A stretch of 64,000 nucleotides of DNA. Origin: Jiangella alkaliphila (GTDB lineage Bacteria; Actinomycetota; Actinomycetes; Jiangellales; Jiangellaceae). A model generated the notes under the pieces. The model was not told the origin of the DNA, did not search any database, and saw nothing but the letters and a program-made list of their open reading frames with translations. Position 1 is the stretch's first letter. Each line of letters starts with the position of its first letter. Positions 42,169 to 50,686 of this stretch are shown in pieces. The stretch lies in NCBI RefSeq assembly GCF_900105925.1, contig NZ_LT629791.1:310001-374000 (forward strand). Direction: 5' to 3'. Position numbers and translations under genes: made by a program.

Positions 42169-42675
42169 TCAAGGGCGGTACTCCTCGTGGGGGATGGCCC
42201 GCTCCCACACCGCTTCGAACGCCGAGGCGCAGAGCTTGGCCAGCGTCGGATCGTCGTCGATCAGTTCGTAGCCAAGATCAGGTTTCTGACCGTTCCCGTC
42301 GAAGTGGTTCACGAGCACCGGGCTATCGTCGAAGAGCCAGAAGTCGTTCCCCGGCAGAGGAATGTCCGTGGCTCGCCGGCGCGGTAGCCACCGCACCTGT
42401 TCGCCGGCTTCGACGTTCATGGTCGTGGTCTCGTACTCCCACCGTACGTAGGCGCTGACCGGTTCGGAGATGATGCGCGCACGTCGAATGGCCACACCCC
42501 GCGCGAGCGCTGCTTGCACCAGCTCCACCCACGGGCGCCACTGCTCGACCGGGTCCATCGTCTCGCCTCGCTGCCAGGCGACGAACGTCGGATCGTCGAG
42601 CATGTACGAGTCGCGCATCTCCAGGTGCACAGCCGAGCGCTGGGCTTGAGCCAGCAGTTCGTCGAAGGCGATCAC
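42169..42675 (-). CDS. DUF6879-like protein, partner of XRE/DUF5753
   Basis: A 168-residue protein from GTG 42675, overlapping the upstream stop by GTGA and ending 13 bp before the XRE gene. It begins FDELLAQAQRSAVHLEMRDSYMLDDPTFVAWQRGE and contains RGVAIRRARIISEPVSAYVRWEYETTTMNVEAGEQVRWLPRRRATDIPLPGNDFWLFDD, the DUF6879 pattern with a C-terminal WERAIPHEEYRP. The family is found almost only beside XRE/DUF5753 regulators. Biochemical role unknown; it is probably the protein partner sensed or antagonised by the regulator. Confidence 0.8.
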   Translation of the reverse strand: MIAFDELLAQAQRSAVHLEMRDSYMLDDPTFVAWQRGETMDPVEQWRPWVELVQAALARGVAIRRARIISEPVSAYVRWEYETTTMNVEAGEQVRWLPRRRATDIPLPGNDFWLFDDSPVLVNHFDGNGQKPDLGYELIDDDPTLAKLCASAFEAVWERAIPHEEYRP

Positions 42676-42920
42676 TGATCGGCGCCCTCCGGCCCCGGCA
42701 GGTATTGGCGCATCACGGCCGGCAGCCGAATCATCGACTCGTGTGCCGGAATCTCCGTGGAGTGGCCGGGGATCGAGCCCACCCTCTGAGCCTCCGTGAC
42801 GGTCTCTTCGTCCGCCGTCCAGGACTGGATGACCAAGTCTCCCGTCGCGTCGTCGAGCCAGATCGTCGGAGAATCGTTCGTTGGGGTATCCGGGAAGATC
42901 CCGAGGAACTTCAACGCCAT
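42672..42920 (-). CDS. Small protein of the XRE/DUF6879 cassette, unknown function
   Basis: 82 residues from ATG 42920 (AAGGG seven nt upstream): MALKFLGIFPDTPTNDSPTIWLDDATGDLVIQSWTADEETV..., ending LPAVMRQYLPG. The sequence DSPTIWLDDATGDLVIQSW is what small proteins preceding DUF6879 genes usually show. It overlaps DUF6879 by GTGA and so heads a coupled three-gene cassette. It may be an antitoxin-like or adaptor peptide; this is inference. Confidence 0.72.
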   Translation of the reverse strand: MALKFLGIFPDTPTNDSPTIWLDDATGDLVIQSWTADEETVTEAQRVGSIPGHSTEIPAHESMIRLPAVMRQYLPGPEGADQ

Positions 42921-43063
42921 GACGCCGCCCTTCGTCGTCGTTTGCACGAGCTTGCATCGAGCCTGACGCTGCGCCGACTGCCGGGTCAAGCTCATGGGCG
43001 GGTTCCTGCAGACTCGTGCAAACACCCTTCGCAGCGCCGCTCCGCCTGCCTTACCTTGCCGCC

Positions 43064-43291
43064 ATGTTCACGGCTCGCGTGCAGGGGCACGGCCTCGTCG
43101 ACTGGTCGCCTGAGCGTGTCGACGCCTACGCCGCCCAGCTGCTGTCGGCTCACCAGCCGGGCGGCGGGTGGATCCCGCGCCGTCGCACGTCCTGTCGGGA
43201 CTGTGGCCAGGAGTGGCCGTGCGTGTGGGCGACCTGGGCGGAGCAGTGGGGGCGCGGCCTCGTCAGGGCGCGGGCGCGACGCGGCGGGTGA
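43064..43291 (+). CDS. Small Cys-motif protein (CxxC...C), unknown function
   Basis: 75 residues from ATG 43064: MFTARVQGHGLVDWSPERVDAY, then HQPGGGWIPRRRTSCRDCGQEWPCVWATWAEQW. The CRDCGQEWPC motif (three cysteines) suggests zinc binding, with a fourth ligand perhaps His. Similar short proteins are common in actinobacterial integrative elements. It is coupled to the next gene (GTGA at 43288). Confidence 0.6.
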   Translation: MFTARVQGHGLVDWSPERVDAYAAQLLSAHQPGGGWIPRRRTSCRDCGQEWPCVWATWAEQWGRGLVRARARRGG

Positions 43292-43524
43292 CCACTCAGG
43301 AGCAGGAGGCCACCGGGCGGCGCTGGGCACCGGCGTACCGGGCACACTGCCCGCGCTGCAGGAACTCCGGGCGCGCGTTCTCGTCGTACAGCAACGCCGA
43401 GCAGGCCGCCCAAGGCCACGCCGACAAGCACTACCACGTCACGCACGTGATCGACCAGTACGGCATTCGCGTCATCGGCTCGACACGGCACCCCGGCGAC
43501 GAGAACGGGAAGGCGGCGCCGTGA
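43288..43524 (+). CDS. Small CxxC protein, unknown function
   Basis: 78 residues from GTG 43288, overlapping the upstream stop by GTGA. It contains YRAHCPRCRNSGRAFSSYSNAEQAAQGHADKHYHVTHVIDQYGI: one CxxC and a His-rich segment (H-A-D-K-H-Y-H), a plausible zinc-ribbon-like site. Overlaps the next tiny ORF by GTGA. Confidence 0.6.
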   Translation: MTTQEQEATGRRWAPAYRAHCPRCRNSGRAFSSYSNAEQAAQGHADKHYHVTHVIDQYGIRVIGSTRHPGDENGKAAP

Positions 43525-43598
43525 GCGACGGCTACCGCCCGGTGTGGCGCGTCGGCAAGGAGCTGCACTTGCGTGACGCGCGCACCAGCGAGCGCTAG
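43521..43598 (+). CDS. 25-residue ORF at the end of the coupled series
   Basis: GTG 43521 overlaps the preceding stop; the peptide is VSDGYRPVWRVGKELHLRDARTSER. The coupling suggests it is translated. It may be a truncated N-terminus: a different frame just downstream (43600-43740) reads AGHLRELRVGRDLTQVELA, like the start of an XRE HTH, with no start codon of its own. Confidence 0.4.
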   Translation: MSDGYRPVWRVGKELHLRDARTSER

Positions 43599-44368
43599 CG
43601 CGGGAGGCAGCGCGCGACCGCACGCCCGTCGCGGTAGTCGCCGGGCACCTGCGCGAGCTGCGGGTCGGGCGCGACCTCACCCAAGTCGAGCTGGCCCGGC
43701 CGGCGAAGATCTATCCCTGGGTGGGTGGCTTAGATCGGCTCTAAAGTGGCTTAGAGGTCAAACTAAGGGCGCCTGCCGCCTGACCGCGCACCGTTCGACG
43801 GCTTGGCCGTCCCAGCCCCTCCCGCGCCGCTGTCGCCAGACCCTCATGATCGATGCCGAGGTGATCGGCGACCCGCTCGGGGGCGCATGGACATTCCGGG
43901 CAGGCGAACACCCGGCGGAGCGCACGAGGCGGTTCGGACGGCGCCACGGTTGCGGCGGCCCCGCGGCGGCCCTCCGATGACGAGCGAGGCCCGCTGGTAT
44001 TCACCTGCGCGCCATATCGGCGAATAGGCGCCCCCACACTCATGATACACGGCGTGAGAACTCAATTGAACTCGACCGAAAACCAAATCGCACAACGCAC
44101 ACCTCAAGATCGTTATTCGCTCTGGCCAGCGGGCTCACTCATTCGATAAGCGAGCCACCAGCACCCGACACACCCGCAGAAATGGCCCGCATTGGCCATC
44201 GAGTGCGAAATCGACAAACACGGCCCGGCGATGTCCGCCAGCACAGGAAATCACCCCAAAAGCGCCCCCGCGGGCGAACACCCCACCACCGCCCGGCGGT
44301 CAGGCCCGTTCGTCCGTGACGTGATGATGCGCATGGCGAATACTGCACCTACGTCGCACATCTGACTC

Positions 44369-44398
44369 TTGACGTTCCATGTCATGCATCCGTAACGT
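44369..44398 (+). promoter_or_regulatory. Putative sigma-70-type promoter of the LacI operon
   Basis: TTGACG (44369-44374), 18-bp spacer, TAACGT (44393-44398), 40 bp upstream of the start codon. The spacer includes CGTTCCATG, also present in one arm of the operator at 19644-19652. Confidence 0.5.
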
Positions 44399-44417
44399 GA
44401 GCGCCCATCGAGCTTCC

Positions 44418-44427
44418 AATACGTATT
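44418..44427. promoter_or_regulatory. LacI-type operator palindrome AATACGTATT
   Basis: A perfect 10-bp palindrome with the central CG typical of LacI-family operators, directly before the AAGGA ribosome-binding site of the lacI-like gene. It lies downstream of the predicted promoter, so binding would block elongation or initiation and give autoregulation of the whole ABC/sulfatase operon. Confidence 0.7.
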
Positions 44428-44437
44428 AAGGACTCAG

Positions 44438-45493
44438 ATGGCAGCGCAACGGCGGCGGCCCACGCAGGTGGACATCGCCCGTCGTGTGGGGGTGTCCCAG
44501 GCGACGGTCTCGCTGGTGATCAGTGGCGGCGCCGCCCGCGAGCAGGTCGCCGAGGGCACCCGCCGGGCGGTGCTCCGCGCGGCCGCCGAGCTCGGCTACA
44601 CGGTCAACGCGGCGGCGCGCAGGCTCAAGGGCGGACGCAACCGCATGCTCGGTCTCTACACGTTCGAACCCGTCTTCCCGGTCGGCCAGCGCGACTTCTA
44701 CTTCCCGTTCCTCCTCGGTGTCGAGGAGGCGACCGCTGAGTACGGCTACGACCTGCTGCTGTTCAGTTCGGCCAGTTCGGGTACCGACCGGCGCATCTAC
44801 GCGGGCGGCGTCAACCGGCTGAAGGTGGCCGACGGCTGCGTGCTGCTGGGGCGGCACCTGCACCGCGACGACCTGGCGGCGCTGGTGCAGGAGGATTTCC
44901 CGTTCGTGTTCATCGGACGCCGCGAGGTCCCCGGCGAGGAGCTGTCCTACGTCGCCGCGGACTATGTGGGTGCCACCAGTGCCGTGGTGCGGGAGCTGGC
45001 CCGGCTCGGGCACCGGCGCATGGCGTACCTGAAGCTGAGCGACGGACAGGAACCGACCCGGGACCGCGAGACCGGCTTCCGCCTGGGTCTCGGCGACGCC
45101 GGGATCCCCGCCGACGGGTGCATCGTCGACGATTCCGGGACGGTGACCGGCGACCTGCTGCGCGACTGGCTGTCGGCCGGTGTGACGGCCCTGCTGGTGG
45201 AGCCGAGCGAGGACGACTCGACGATCGTGGCGGTGGAGCGGGCGGCGGCCGCGGCCGGCGCCCGCATCCCCGAGGACTGCTCGGTGGTCCTGCTCGGCGA
45301 CCCGGCGCTCGGCGAGGACGCCCGCGACTGGACCCGGTTCTCGCTGCACCGCGAGCAGATGGGCCGCGAAGCCGTCCGGCTGCTCCTGGACCTGCTGGAC
45401 GACGAGGACGGCGGGCCGCGGCAGCTGAACGTGGCCTGTACCCCGATCCCAGGCGACTCGGTCGCCGCACCGCCGGCGGGGGTGGCGCGATGA
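44438..45493 (+). CDS. LacI family transcriptional regulator
   Basis: A 351-residue repressor. The HTH is TQVDIARRVGVSQATVSLVISGG (residues ~8-30), the hinge helix NAAARRLKGGRNRMLGLYT, then a periplasmic-binding-like sugar domain (FYFPFLLGVEEATAEYGYDLLLFS, DGCVLLGRHLHRDDLAAL, YVAADYVGATSAVVRELARLGHRRMAYL). Ligand is probably a sugar derivative transported by the downstream system. It starts the operon and overlaps the first permease by ATGA, so regulator and transporter are coupled. Operator candidate at 44418-44427. Confidence 0.93.
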   Translation: MAAQRRRPTQVDIARRVGVSQATVSLVISGGAAREQVAEGTRRAVLRAAAELGYTVNAAARRLKGGRNRMLGLYTFEPVFPVGQRDFYFPFLLGVEEATAEYGYDLLLFSSASSGTDRRIYAGGVNRLKVADGCVLLGRHLHRDDLAALVQEDFPFVFIGRREVPGEELSYVAADYVGATSAVVRELARLGHRRMAYLKLSDGQEPTRDRETGFRLGLGDAGIPADGCIVDDSGTVTGDLLRDWLSAGVTALLVEPSEDDSTIVAVERAAAAAGARIPEDCSVVLLGDPALGEDARDWTRFSLHREQMGREAVRLLLDLLDDEDGGPRQLNVACTPIPGDSVAAPPAGVAR

Positions 45494-46419
45494 GCTACTT
45501 CATCGTCCGGCGGCTGGCGATCGGCCTGCTGACCATCTGGGGCGTCGTCACGGCGGTCTTCATCGTCGTCCGGCTCGCGCCCGGCGACCAGGCCACCGTG
45601 GCCCTCGGCCCGGACGCGAGCGCGGAGGAGATCGAGGCCCTGCGGCAGAGCCTCGGCCTCGACCAGCCGCTCCTGGTGCAGTACCTCTCGTACCTCGGCG
45701 ACGTCGTGCGGCTCGACTTCGGCGAGTCCTACCGGTTCGGGCGCCCGGCCATGGACCAGGTGCTCGAGCGGTTCCCCGCGACCATCCAGCTGACCCTGGC
45801 CGCCACGGTGATCGCGATCGTCGCCGGCCTCGTGCTCGGCGTCCTCGCCGGCAAGAACCCCGGCAGCGCGCTGGACCGCGCCGTCTCGACGGTCACGCTC
45901 GGCCTGCAGGCGCTGCCGCCGTTCTGGGTCGGCATCATGTTCATCCTGATCTTCGCGCTGCAGCTGCAGGTGCTGCCGAGCGCCGGCGGCGGCAGCCTCT
46001 CCAACCTCGTCCTGCCCGCGGTGACGCTGTCGATCCCGTTCACCGCGCTCGTGGCGCGCATGACCCGCAGCGGCGTGGCCGAGACGATGTCCGAGGCCTT
46101 CGTCAACACCGCCCGGTCGAAGGGCCTCACCGAGACGCAGGTGCTCACCGGCCACGTCCTGAAGAACTCGATGATCCCCGTGGTGACGGTGGTCGGCCTG
46201 CAGGTCGGGACGCTGCTCGGCGGCGCGGTGATCATCGAGACCGTGTTCGCGTGGCCCGGGCTCGGGTCGCTGCTGGTGAGCGCGGTCGGCAACCGCGACT
46301 ACGCCGTCGTCCAGGCCGCGACGGTCCTGATCGCGCTGTGCGTGATCGTCCTCAACCTCGCCGCCGACGTCGTCAACGCCAGGCTCGACCCGCGGATCCG
46401 TCTGGAGGCGCGCCGATGA
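45490..46419 (+). CDS. ABC transporter permease, DppB/OppB type
   Basis: A 309-residue permease. It begins MSYFIVRRLAIGLLTIWGVVTAVFIVVRLAPGDQATVALG, the OppB_DppB N-terminal pattern, with QSLGLDQPLLVQYLSYLGDVVRLDFGES and the EAA loop VNTARSKGLTETQVLTGHVLKNSMIPVVTVVGLQ. ATGA overlaps on both sides. Systems of this class import oligopeptides but also oligosaccharides and uronate oligomers. Confidence 0.94.
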   Translation: MSYFIVRRLAIGLLTIWGVVTAVFIVVRLAPGDQATVALGPDASAEEIEALRQSLGLDQPLLVQYLSYLGDVVRLDFGESYRFGRPAMDQVLERFPATIQLTLAATVIAIVAGLVLGVLAGKNPGSALDRAVSTVTLGLQALPPFWVGIMFILIFALQLQVLPSAGGGSLSNLVLPAVTLSIPFTALVARMTRSGVAETMSEAFVNTARSKGLTETQVLTGHVLKNSMIPVVTVVGLQVGTLLGGAVIIETVFAWPGLGSLLVSAVGNRDYAVVQAATVLIALCVIVLNLAADVVNARLDPRIRLEARR

Positions 46420-47315
46420 CCCAGTCGGACATCCTGCTCACCGGGCCCGAGCCCGCGCCCCCGCCCGGCCCGGCGACGGCTCCGGCCCGGCGCCAGCGCC
46501 GCCGGCCGCTGGCCGCCGTCCCGTACGTGGTCATCGGCATCTACGTGCTGGTCGCGGCGATCGGCCCGTTCCTCATCGACTACGACCCCGTGGCCACCGA
46601 GGTGACCGAGCGGCTGCTGGCTCCGGGGTCGCAGACGGAGTCCGGAACGGCCTGGCTGGGCACCGACGCCGTCGGCCGCGACGTGCTGGCGCAGGTCGTG
46701 TACGGCGCGCGGACGTCGTTCCTCATCGGCGCCGCCGTGGTGACGATCTGCAGCCTGCTCGGCGTCGCGCTCGGTGCGATCGCGGGGTACTTCGGCGGGC
46801 TGCCCGACGCGGCCATCTCGCGGACCGTCGACATCCTCATGGCGTTCCCGGGCATCCTGCTCGCGATCGTCATCGCCGGGCTGCTCGAGCGCGGCATGGG
46901 GGTCGTGATCATCGCGCTGTCGGTCGGCGGCTGGGTCGGCTTCGCCCGGCTGTCGCGCAGCATCACGATGTCCACCCGGGAGCGCGACTGGGTCGACGCC
47001 GCCCGGATCATGGGGGTCTCCAAGCCCGCCACGCTCACCCGGCACATCGTGCCGTTCCTGGCCGGGTCGGTCGTCGCCCTGGCCACCATCGAGCTCGCGT
47101 CGGCCGTGCTGTCCGAAGCGGCCCTGAGCTTCCTCGGTCTCGGACTCCCCCCGCACATCGTGTCGTGGGGCCAGGCCATCGCCGGCGGCCGGGAGCACCT
47201 CGCCACGGCGTGGTGGATCACGGTCTTCCCCGGTATCGCGCTCACCGTCCTGGTCGTCTGCATCGGGCTGGTCGGCGACAAGCTCACCCGGCGGTTCACG
47301 CGCAAGCGCGACTAG
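46416..47315 (+). CDS. ABC transporter permease, DppC/OppC type
   Basis: A 299-residue permease with a Pro-rich cytoplasmic N-terminus, a first TM, GTAWLGTDAVGRDVLAQVVYGARTSFLIGAAVV (OppC N-terminal mark) and the EAA loop DAARIMGVSKPATLTRHIVPFLAGSVVALATIELASAVLSEAALSFLGLGL. It pairs with the preceding DppB-type subunit. Confidence 0.94.
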   Translation: MTQSDILLTGPEPAPPPGPATAPARRQRRRPLAAVPYVVIGIYVLVAAIGPFLIDYDPVATEVTERLLAPGSQTESGTAWLGTDAVGRDVLAQVVYGARTSFLIGAAVVTICSLLGVALGAIAGYFGGLPDAAISRTVDILMAFPGILLAIVIAGLLERGMGVVIIALSVGGWVGFARLSRSITMSTRERDWVDAARIMGVSKPATLTRHIVPFLAGSVVALATIELASAVLSEAALSFLGLGLPPHIVSWGQAIAGGREHLATAWWITVFPGIALTVLVVCIGLVGDKLTRRFTRKRD

Positions 47316-47356
47316 CCCGCCGGCCTCTGTCTTTCCACGACGAAAGGACTCCTGCA

Positions 47357-48886
47357 ATGAGAATGCGCACACGGCGTTCGCTCTCGACGGCCGCAGGCGC
47401 GGTCGCGCTGCTCATGGTGGCGGCCGCCTGCTCGTCCGACGACCCCGCGTCGCCGGCCGGCGAGACCGGCGGCGCCACGGGCGGCGACCTGACCGTCGCC
47501 GGGCCGATCCCGATCGAGAACCTCGACCCGCACGGCCCGGCCAGCATGGACGCCGGGACGCAGCTGGCGGCCCGGGCGATCTTCAGCCAGCTCGTCGTCA
47601 GCACCGGTCCCGGCGAGTTCGAGGGCGAGCTCGCGGAGACGTGGGAGCCCAGCGCCGACGCCAGCGTGTGGACGTTCACGCTGCGCGCGGGCGTCGAGTT
47701 CTCCGACGGCACCCCCGTGACGGCGACCGACGTGGTGACGTCGTTCGAGCGGGTCATGGCCGGGGAAGGTCCGCTGGCCGGCAACTTCGGCGGCTACACC
47801 GTGGCCGCGCCCGACGAGTCGACCGTGGTCTTCACGTCCCCGACCCCGGACGCGGCGTTCCTCGGCAAGATCTCGTCGTTCTTCGTGACGCCGCAGGCCG
47901 CCGCGCAGGAGGGCTTCTTCCAGGACCCGATCGGGTCCGGCCCGTTCGTCGTGGAGTCGTTCGAGCCGGGGGCGACGCTGCAGCTCGCGCCGAACCCGGG
48001 CTACTGGGACGGCGAGGCGACGCTGGACTCGCTGGAGTTCCAGTCGATCCCCGAGGTGGCGGCGCGGATGACGGCGCTGCAGACCGGCGAGGTGGACGTC
48101 ACCTGGGGCATGCCCGACGACCAGATCACCCAGCTCACCTCCGACTCCAACATCACCGTCGAGAACGTCCCGAGCCCGGGCGTCATCACCATGTGGATGA
48201 ATGCCTCCACCCCGGCGCTGCAGGACCCCGCCGTCCGCCGGGCGCTCTGGCAGGCGGTCGACTTCGAGTCGATCATCGCCTCGCTGTACCCGGAGACCGG
48301 AACGCCGGCGGACTCGCCGGTCAGCCCTCCGGTGCTCGGGTACGCGCCGCAGGAGCCGGTGGAGTACGACCCCGACGCCGCCAAGGCCGCACTGGACGCG
48401 GCCGGCTTCGACTACAACACCGTGATCCGGTGGCAGTTCTCGCAGGCGAACTTCCGCAACTTCGTCGACGCGGTGGTCTCGGACCTCGCCGAGATCGGCG
48501 TCACCGTCGAGCCGCTGGAGAAGGAGCAGGCGGTCTTCCTCGAGGACCTGCTGGCGCTGGAGTGGGACATGAACCTGCAGCAGCTCGGCTCGCAGGGCTT
48601 CGACGCGGCGACCAACCTGGGCCGCCTCTACACCTGCGCGGCGAACCGCATCGGCTACTGCAACGAGGAGCTCGACCAGATCCTCGCCGAGGCCGGCGCG
48701 ACCAGCGACAAGGCCCAGCGCGAGGACCTGTACGCGCAGGCGATCGAGATCATCTGGAACGACGCGGTCGGCATGTACCCGATGTTCGTCGAGCAGCCGT
48801 ACGCGTGGCGGACCGGCGTCGAGGGCTTCGAGCCCGTCCCCGACGGCCTGCCCTACTTCGACGAGGTCGCGGTCTCGGGTGACTGA
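47357..48886 (+). CDS. ABC transporter substrate-binding lipoprotein, family 5 (oligopeptide/oligosaccharide type)
   Basis: A 509-residue SBP_bac_5 protein from ATG 47357 (AAAGGA eight nt upstream). The signal peptide ends at the lipobox AAAC, followed by a linker. The mature sequence has IENLDPHGPASMDAGTQLAARAIFSQL, LAETWEPSADASVWTFTLRAGVEFSDGTPVTATDVVTSFERVM and PIGSGPFVVESFEPGATLQLAPNPGYWDG, the family signature block. Membrane-anchored outside the cell. Ligand unknown; the downstream sulfatases suggest a sugar-like substrate rather than peptide. Confidence 0.93.
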   Translation: MRMRTRRSLSTAAGAVALLMVAAACSSDDPASPAGETGGATGGDLTVAGPIPIENLDPHGPASMDAGTQLAARAIFSQLVVSTGPGEFEGELAETWEPSADASVWTFTLRAGVEFSDGTPVTATDVVTSFERVMAGEGPLAGNFGGYTVAAPDESTVVFTSPTPDAAFLGKISSFFVTPQAAAQEGFFQDPIGSGPFVVESFEPGATLQLAPNPGYWDGEATLDSLEFQSIPEVAARMTALQTGEVDVTWGMPDDQITQLTSDSNITVENVPSPGVITMWMNASTPALQDPAVRRALWQAVDFESIIASLYPETGTPADSPVSPPVLGYAPQEPVEYDPDAAKAALDAAGFDYNTVIRWQFSQANFRNFVDAVVSDLAEIGVTVEPLEKEQAVFLEDLLALEWDMNLQQLGSQGFDAATNLGRLYTCAANRIGYCNEELDQILAEAGATSDKAQREDLYAQAIEIIWNDAVGMYPMFVEQPYAWRTGVEGFEPVPDGLPYFDEVAVSGD

Positions 48887-49850
48887 TCAGTTGCTCCAGG
48901 TGGAGGATCTCGACGTCGTCCTGCCGTCGGGCGCCGGCGCGGGGACCGTCCTCGACGGCGTGTCGTTCGCGGTGGACGCCGGCCGCACGACCGGCCTCAT
49001 CGGGGAGTCCGGCAGCGGCAAGACGATGAGCGCGATGGCCATCGTCGGGCTGCTGCCGCCCGGGGCCGAGACGGCGGGTCGCATCACGTGGAGGTCGGAC
49101 GATCTGCTGGCCGCGGCCGCGCGCCGGATCCGGCAGGTCCGCGGCCGCGAGATCGGGGTGATCTTCCAGGACCCGCTGGCCGCGCTGAACCCGATCCAGA
49201 CCGTCGGGCGGCAGGTCGGCGAGATCCTGCGGCGTGCCGGGCGGCCGCGTCAGCAGGTCCGCACCCGGGTGCTGGAGCTGCTGGACCGCGTCGGCATCCC
49301 GAACCCGGAGCAGCGGATCGACGTGTACCCGCACGAGCTGTCCGGCGGGATGCGGCAGCGGGTGATGATCGCGATGGCGCTGGCCGGCGAGCCGCAGCTG
49401 ATCATCGCCGACGAGCCGACGACCGCGCTCGACGTCACGACGCAGGCGCGCATCCTCCGCCTGCTGGCGGACCTGCGCGACCAGGAGGGCATGGCGATGC
49501 TCCTGGTCAGCCACGACCTGCGGGTCATGGCGCACGTCGCCGACGACATCGTGGTCATGTATGCCGGCCGGGTCGCCGAACGCGGCCCGGCACGGGAGGT
49601 GCTGGAGCACCCGCGGCACCCGTACACCCGGGCGCTGGCCAACAACGTCCCGGCGGTGAGCACGAAGTCGGCGATCGCCGAGCCGTTGCAGGGCGCCCCG
49701 GCCAACCCGTTCGACCGGCCCGGCGGGTGCGCGTTCCACCCGCGCTGCCCGCTGGCGGTGGATCGCTGCCGCACAGACGTGCCGGTGCTGCGCGAGGTCG
49801 AGACCGGTCGGTTCAGCGCCTGCCACCTCGCCGAAAAGGTCGAGTCGTGA
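48879..49850 (+). CDS. ABC transporter ATP-binding protein, DppD/OppD type
   Basis: A 323-residue ATPase from GTG 48879, overlapping the binding protein by 8 bp. Walker A GESGSGKT, signature LSGGMRQRVMIAMAL, Walker B LIIADEPTTALD, H-loop LVSHDLRVMA. The C-terminal oligo_HPY region NPFDRPGGCAFHPRCPLAVDRCRTDVP contains the three cysteines that in this family can bind an iron-sulfur cluster or zinc. Confidence 0.94.
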   Translation: MTDQLLQVEDLDVVLPSGAGAGTVLDGVSFAVDAGRTTGLIGESGSGKTMSAMAIVGLLPPGAETAGRITWRSDDLLAAAARRIRQVRGREIGVIFQDPLAALNPIQTVGRQVGEILRRAGRPRQQVRTRVLELLDRVGIPNPEQRIDVYPHELSGGMRQRVMIAMALAGEPQLIIADEPTTALDVTTQARILRLLADLRDQEGMAMLLVSHDLRVMAHVADDIVVMYAGRVAERGPAREVLEHPRHPYTRALANNVPAVSTKSAIAEPLQGAPANPFDRPGGCAFHPRCPLAVDRCRTDVPVLREVETGRFSACHLAEKVES

Positions 49851-50686
49851 GCGGGCCCGTCCTGGAGATCCGCGGCCTGCGGGTGGCGTTCCCCGGACCC
49901 CGCCGGTCGCTGCGCGGGGCGCGGACGGTCGTCCAGGCCGTGAACGGTGTCGACCTGGACATCGGTGCGCGCGAGACGCTGGCTCTGGTCGGCGAGTCCG
50001 GCTCGGGGAAGTCGACCGTCGCGCGCTGCGTGCTCGGACTCGTCCGCCCGCAGGAGGGCACCATCACGTATGAGGGCCGGCCGCTCGGGCCGATCGACAA
50101 GCGGCCCGCGGAGCTGCAGCGCGCCGTCCAGATGGTGTTCCAGGACCCGGGCTCGTCGCTGAACCCGCGGATGACCGTGGCCGCGATCATCCGCGAGGCC
50201 TGGAAAGTCCATCCCGCCGTCGCGCCGGAAGGCGATCGACGGCAGGCGCTGGCGCAGGTGCTCGCCGACGTCGGTCTCGACGCCGGCCTCGCCGACCGCC
50301 GCCCGTCGGCGTTGTCCGGCGGCCAGCGCCAGCGGGTCAGCATCGCCCGGGCGCTGGCCCTGCAGCCGCGGCTGCTGGTCTGCGACGAGGCGGTGTCGGC
50401 CCTGGACGTGTCCGTCCAGTCGCAGATCCTGCGGCTGCTCGTCGACCTCCAGCGCACGCACGACCTGTCGATCCTGTTCATCACGCATGACCTCGCGGTG
50501 GTGCGCCAGATCGCGGACCGCGTGGCGGTGATGAGGACGGGCGAGCTGGTCGAGTCCGCCTCGGCCGAGCAGCTGTTCACGGCGCCGGCCCATCCCTACA
50601 CCCAGCAGTTGTTGGGCGCCGCCCACGACCTGGAGGGCACGGGCGCGACGTCCCAGGCGACCCGAGGAGCGGGATCAGGTGAGTGA
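49847..50686 (+). CDS. ABC transporter ATP-binding protein, DppF/OppF type
   Basis: A 279-residue ATPase from GTG 49847 (GTGA overlap). Walker A GESGSGKST, Q-loop MVFQDPGSSLNPRMTV, signature LSGGQRQRVSIARAL, Walker B LLVCDEAVSALD, H-loop FITHDLAVVRQIADRVAVM. The C-terminal HPY Cys motif of its partner is absent, ending soon after HPYTQQLLGAA. Completes the five-subunit importer. Confidence 0.93.
   Translation: MSGPVLEIRGLRVAFPGPRRSLRGARTVVQAVNGVDLDIGARETLALVGESGSGKSTVARCVLGLVRPQEGTITYEGRPLGPIDKRPAELQRAVQMVFQDPGSSLNPRMTVAAIIREAWKVHPAVAPEGDRRQALAQVLADVGLDAGLADRRPSALSGGQRQRVSIARALALQPRLLVCDEAVSALDVSVQSQILRLLVDLQRTHDLSILFITHDLAVVRQIADRVAVMRTGELVESASAEQLFTAPAHPYTQQLLGAAHDLEGTGATSQATRGAGSGE

Larger units (their letters stand above)
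43599..44437. other. Gene-poor, less GC-rich region before the LacI gene
   Basis: 839 bp with no gene I can support. It holds an XRE-like fragment (43600-43740), a direct repeat GTGGCTTAGA at 43725-43734 and 43746-43755 (21 bp apart) with an embedded TTAGA-N5-TCTAA, and from ~44040 a stretch clearly richer in A/T than the rest of the window. Minus-strand ORFs here have Cys motifs (MRCALCDLVFGR; FACPECPCAPERVADHLG) but poor codon bias. It may mark the island's far edge. Confidence 0.45.

Noticed and set aside
42760..42785. Second copy of the tRNA-Lys 3' end as an att site
   Set aside because: Only a short GATCGAGCCC-like match, inside the 82-residue gene and in the wrong orientation; too short to be an att repeat.
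43844..44107. Minus-strand Cys-motif ORF (MRCALCDLVFGR...) as a gene
   Set aside because: Weak codon bias, no ribosome-binding site and no recognisable family; left as part of the gene-poor region.
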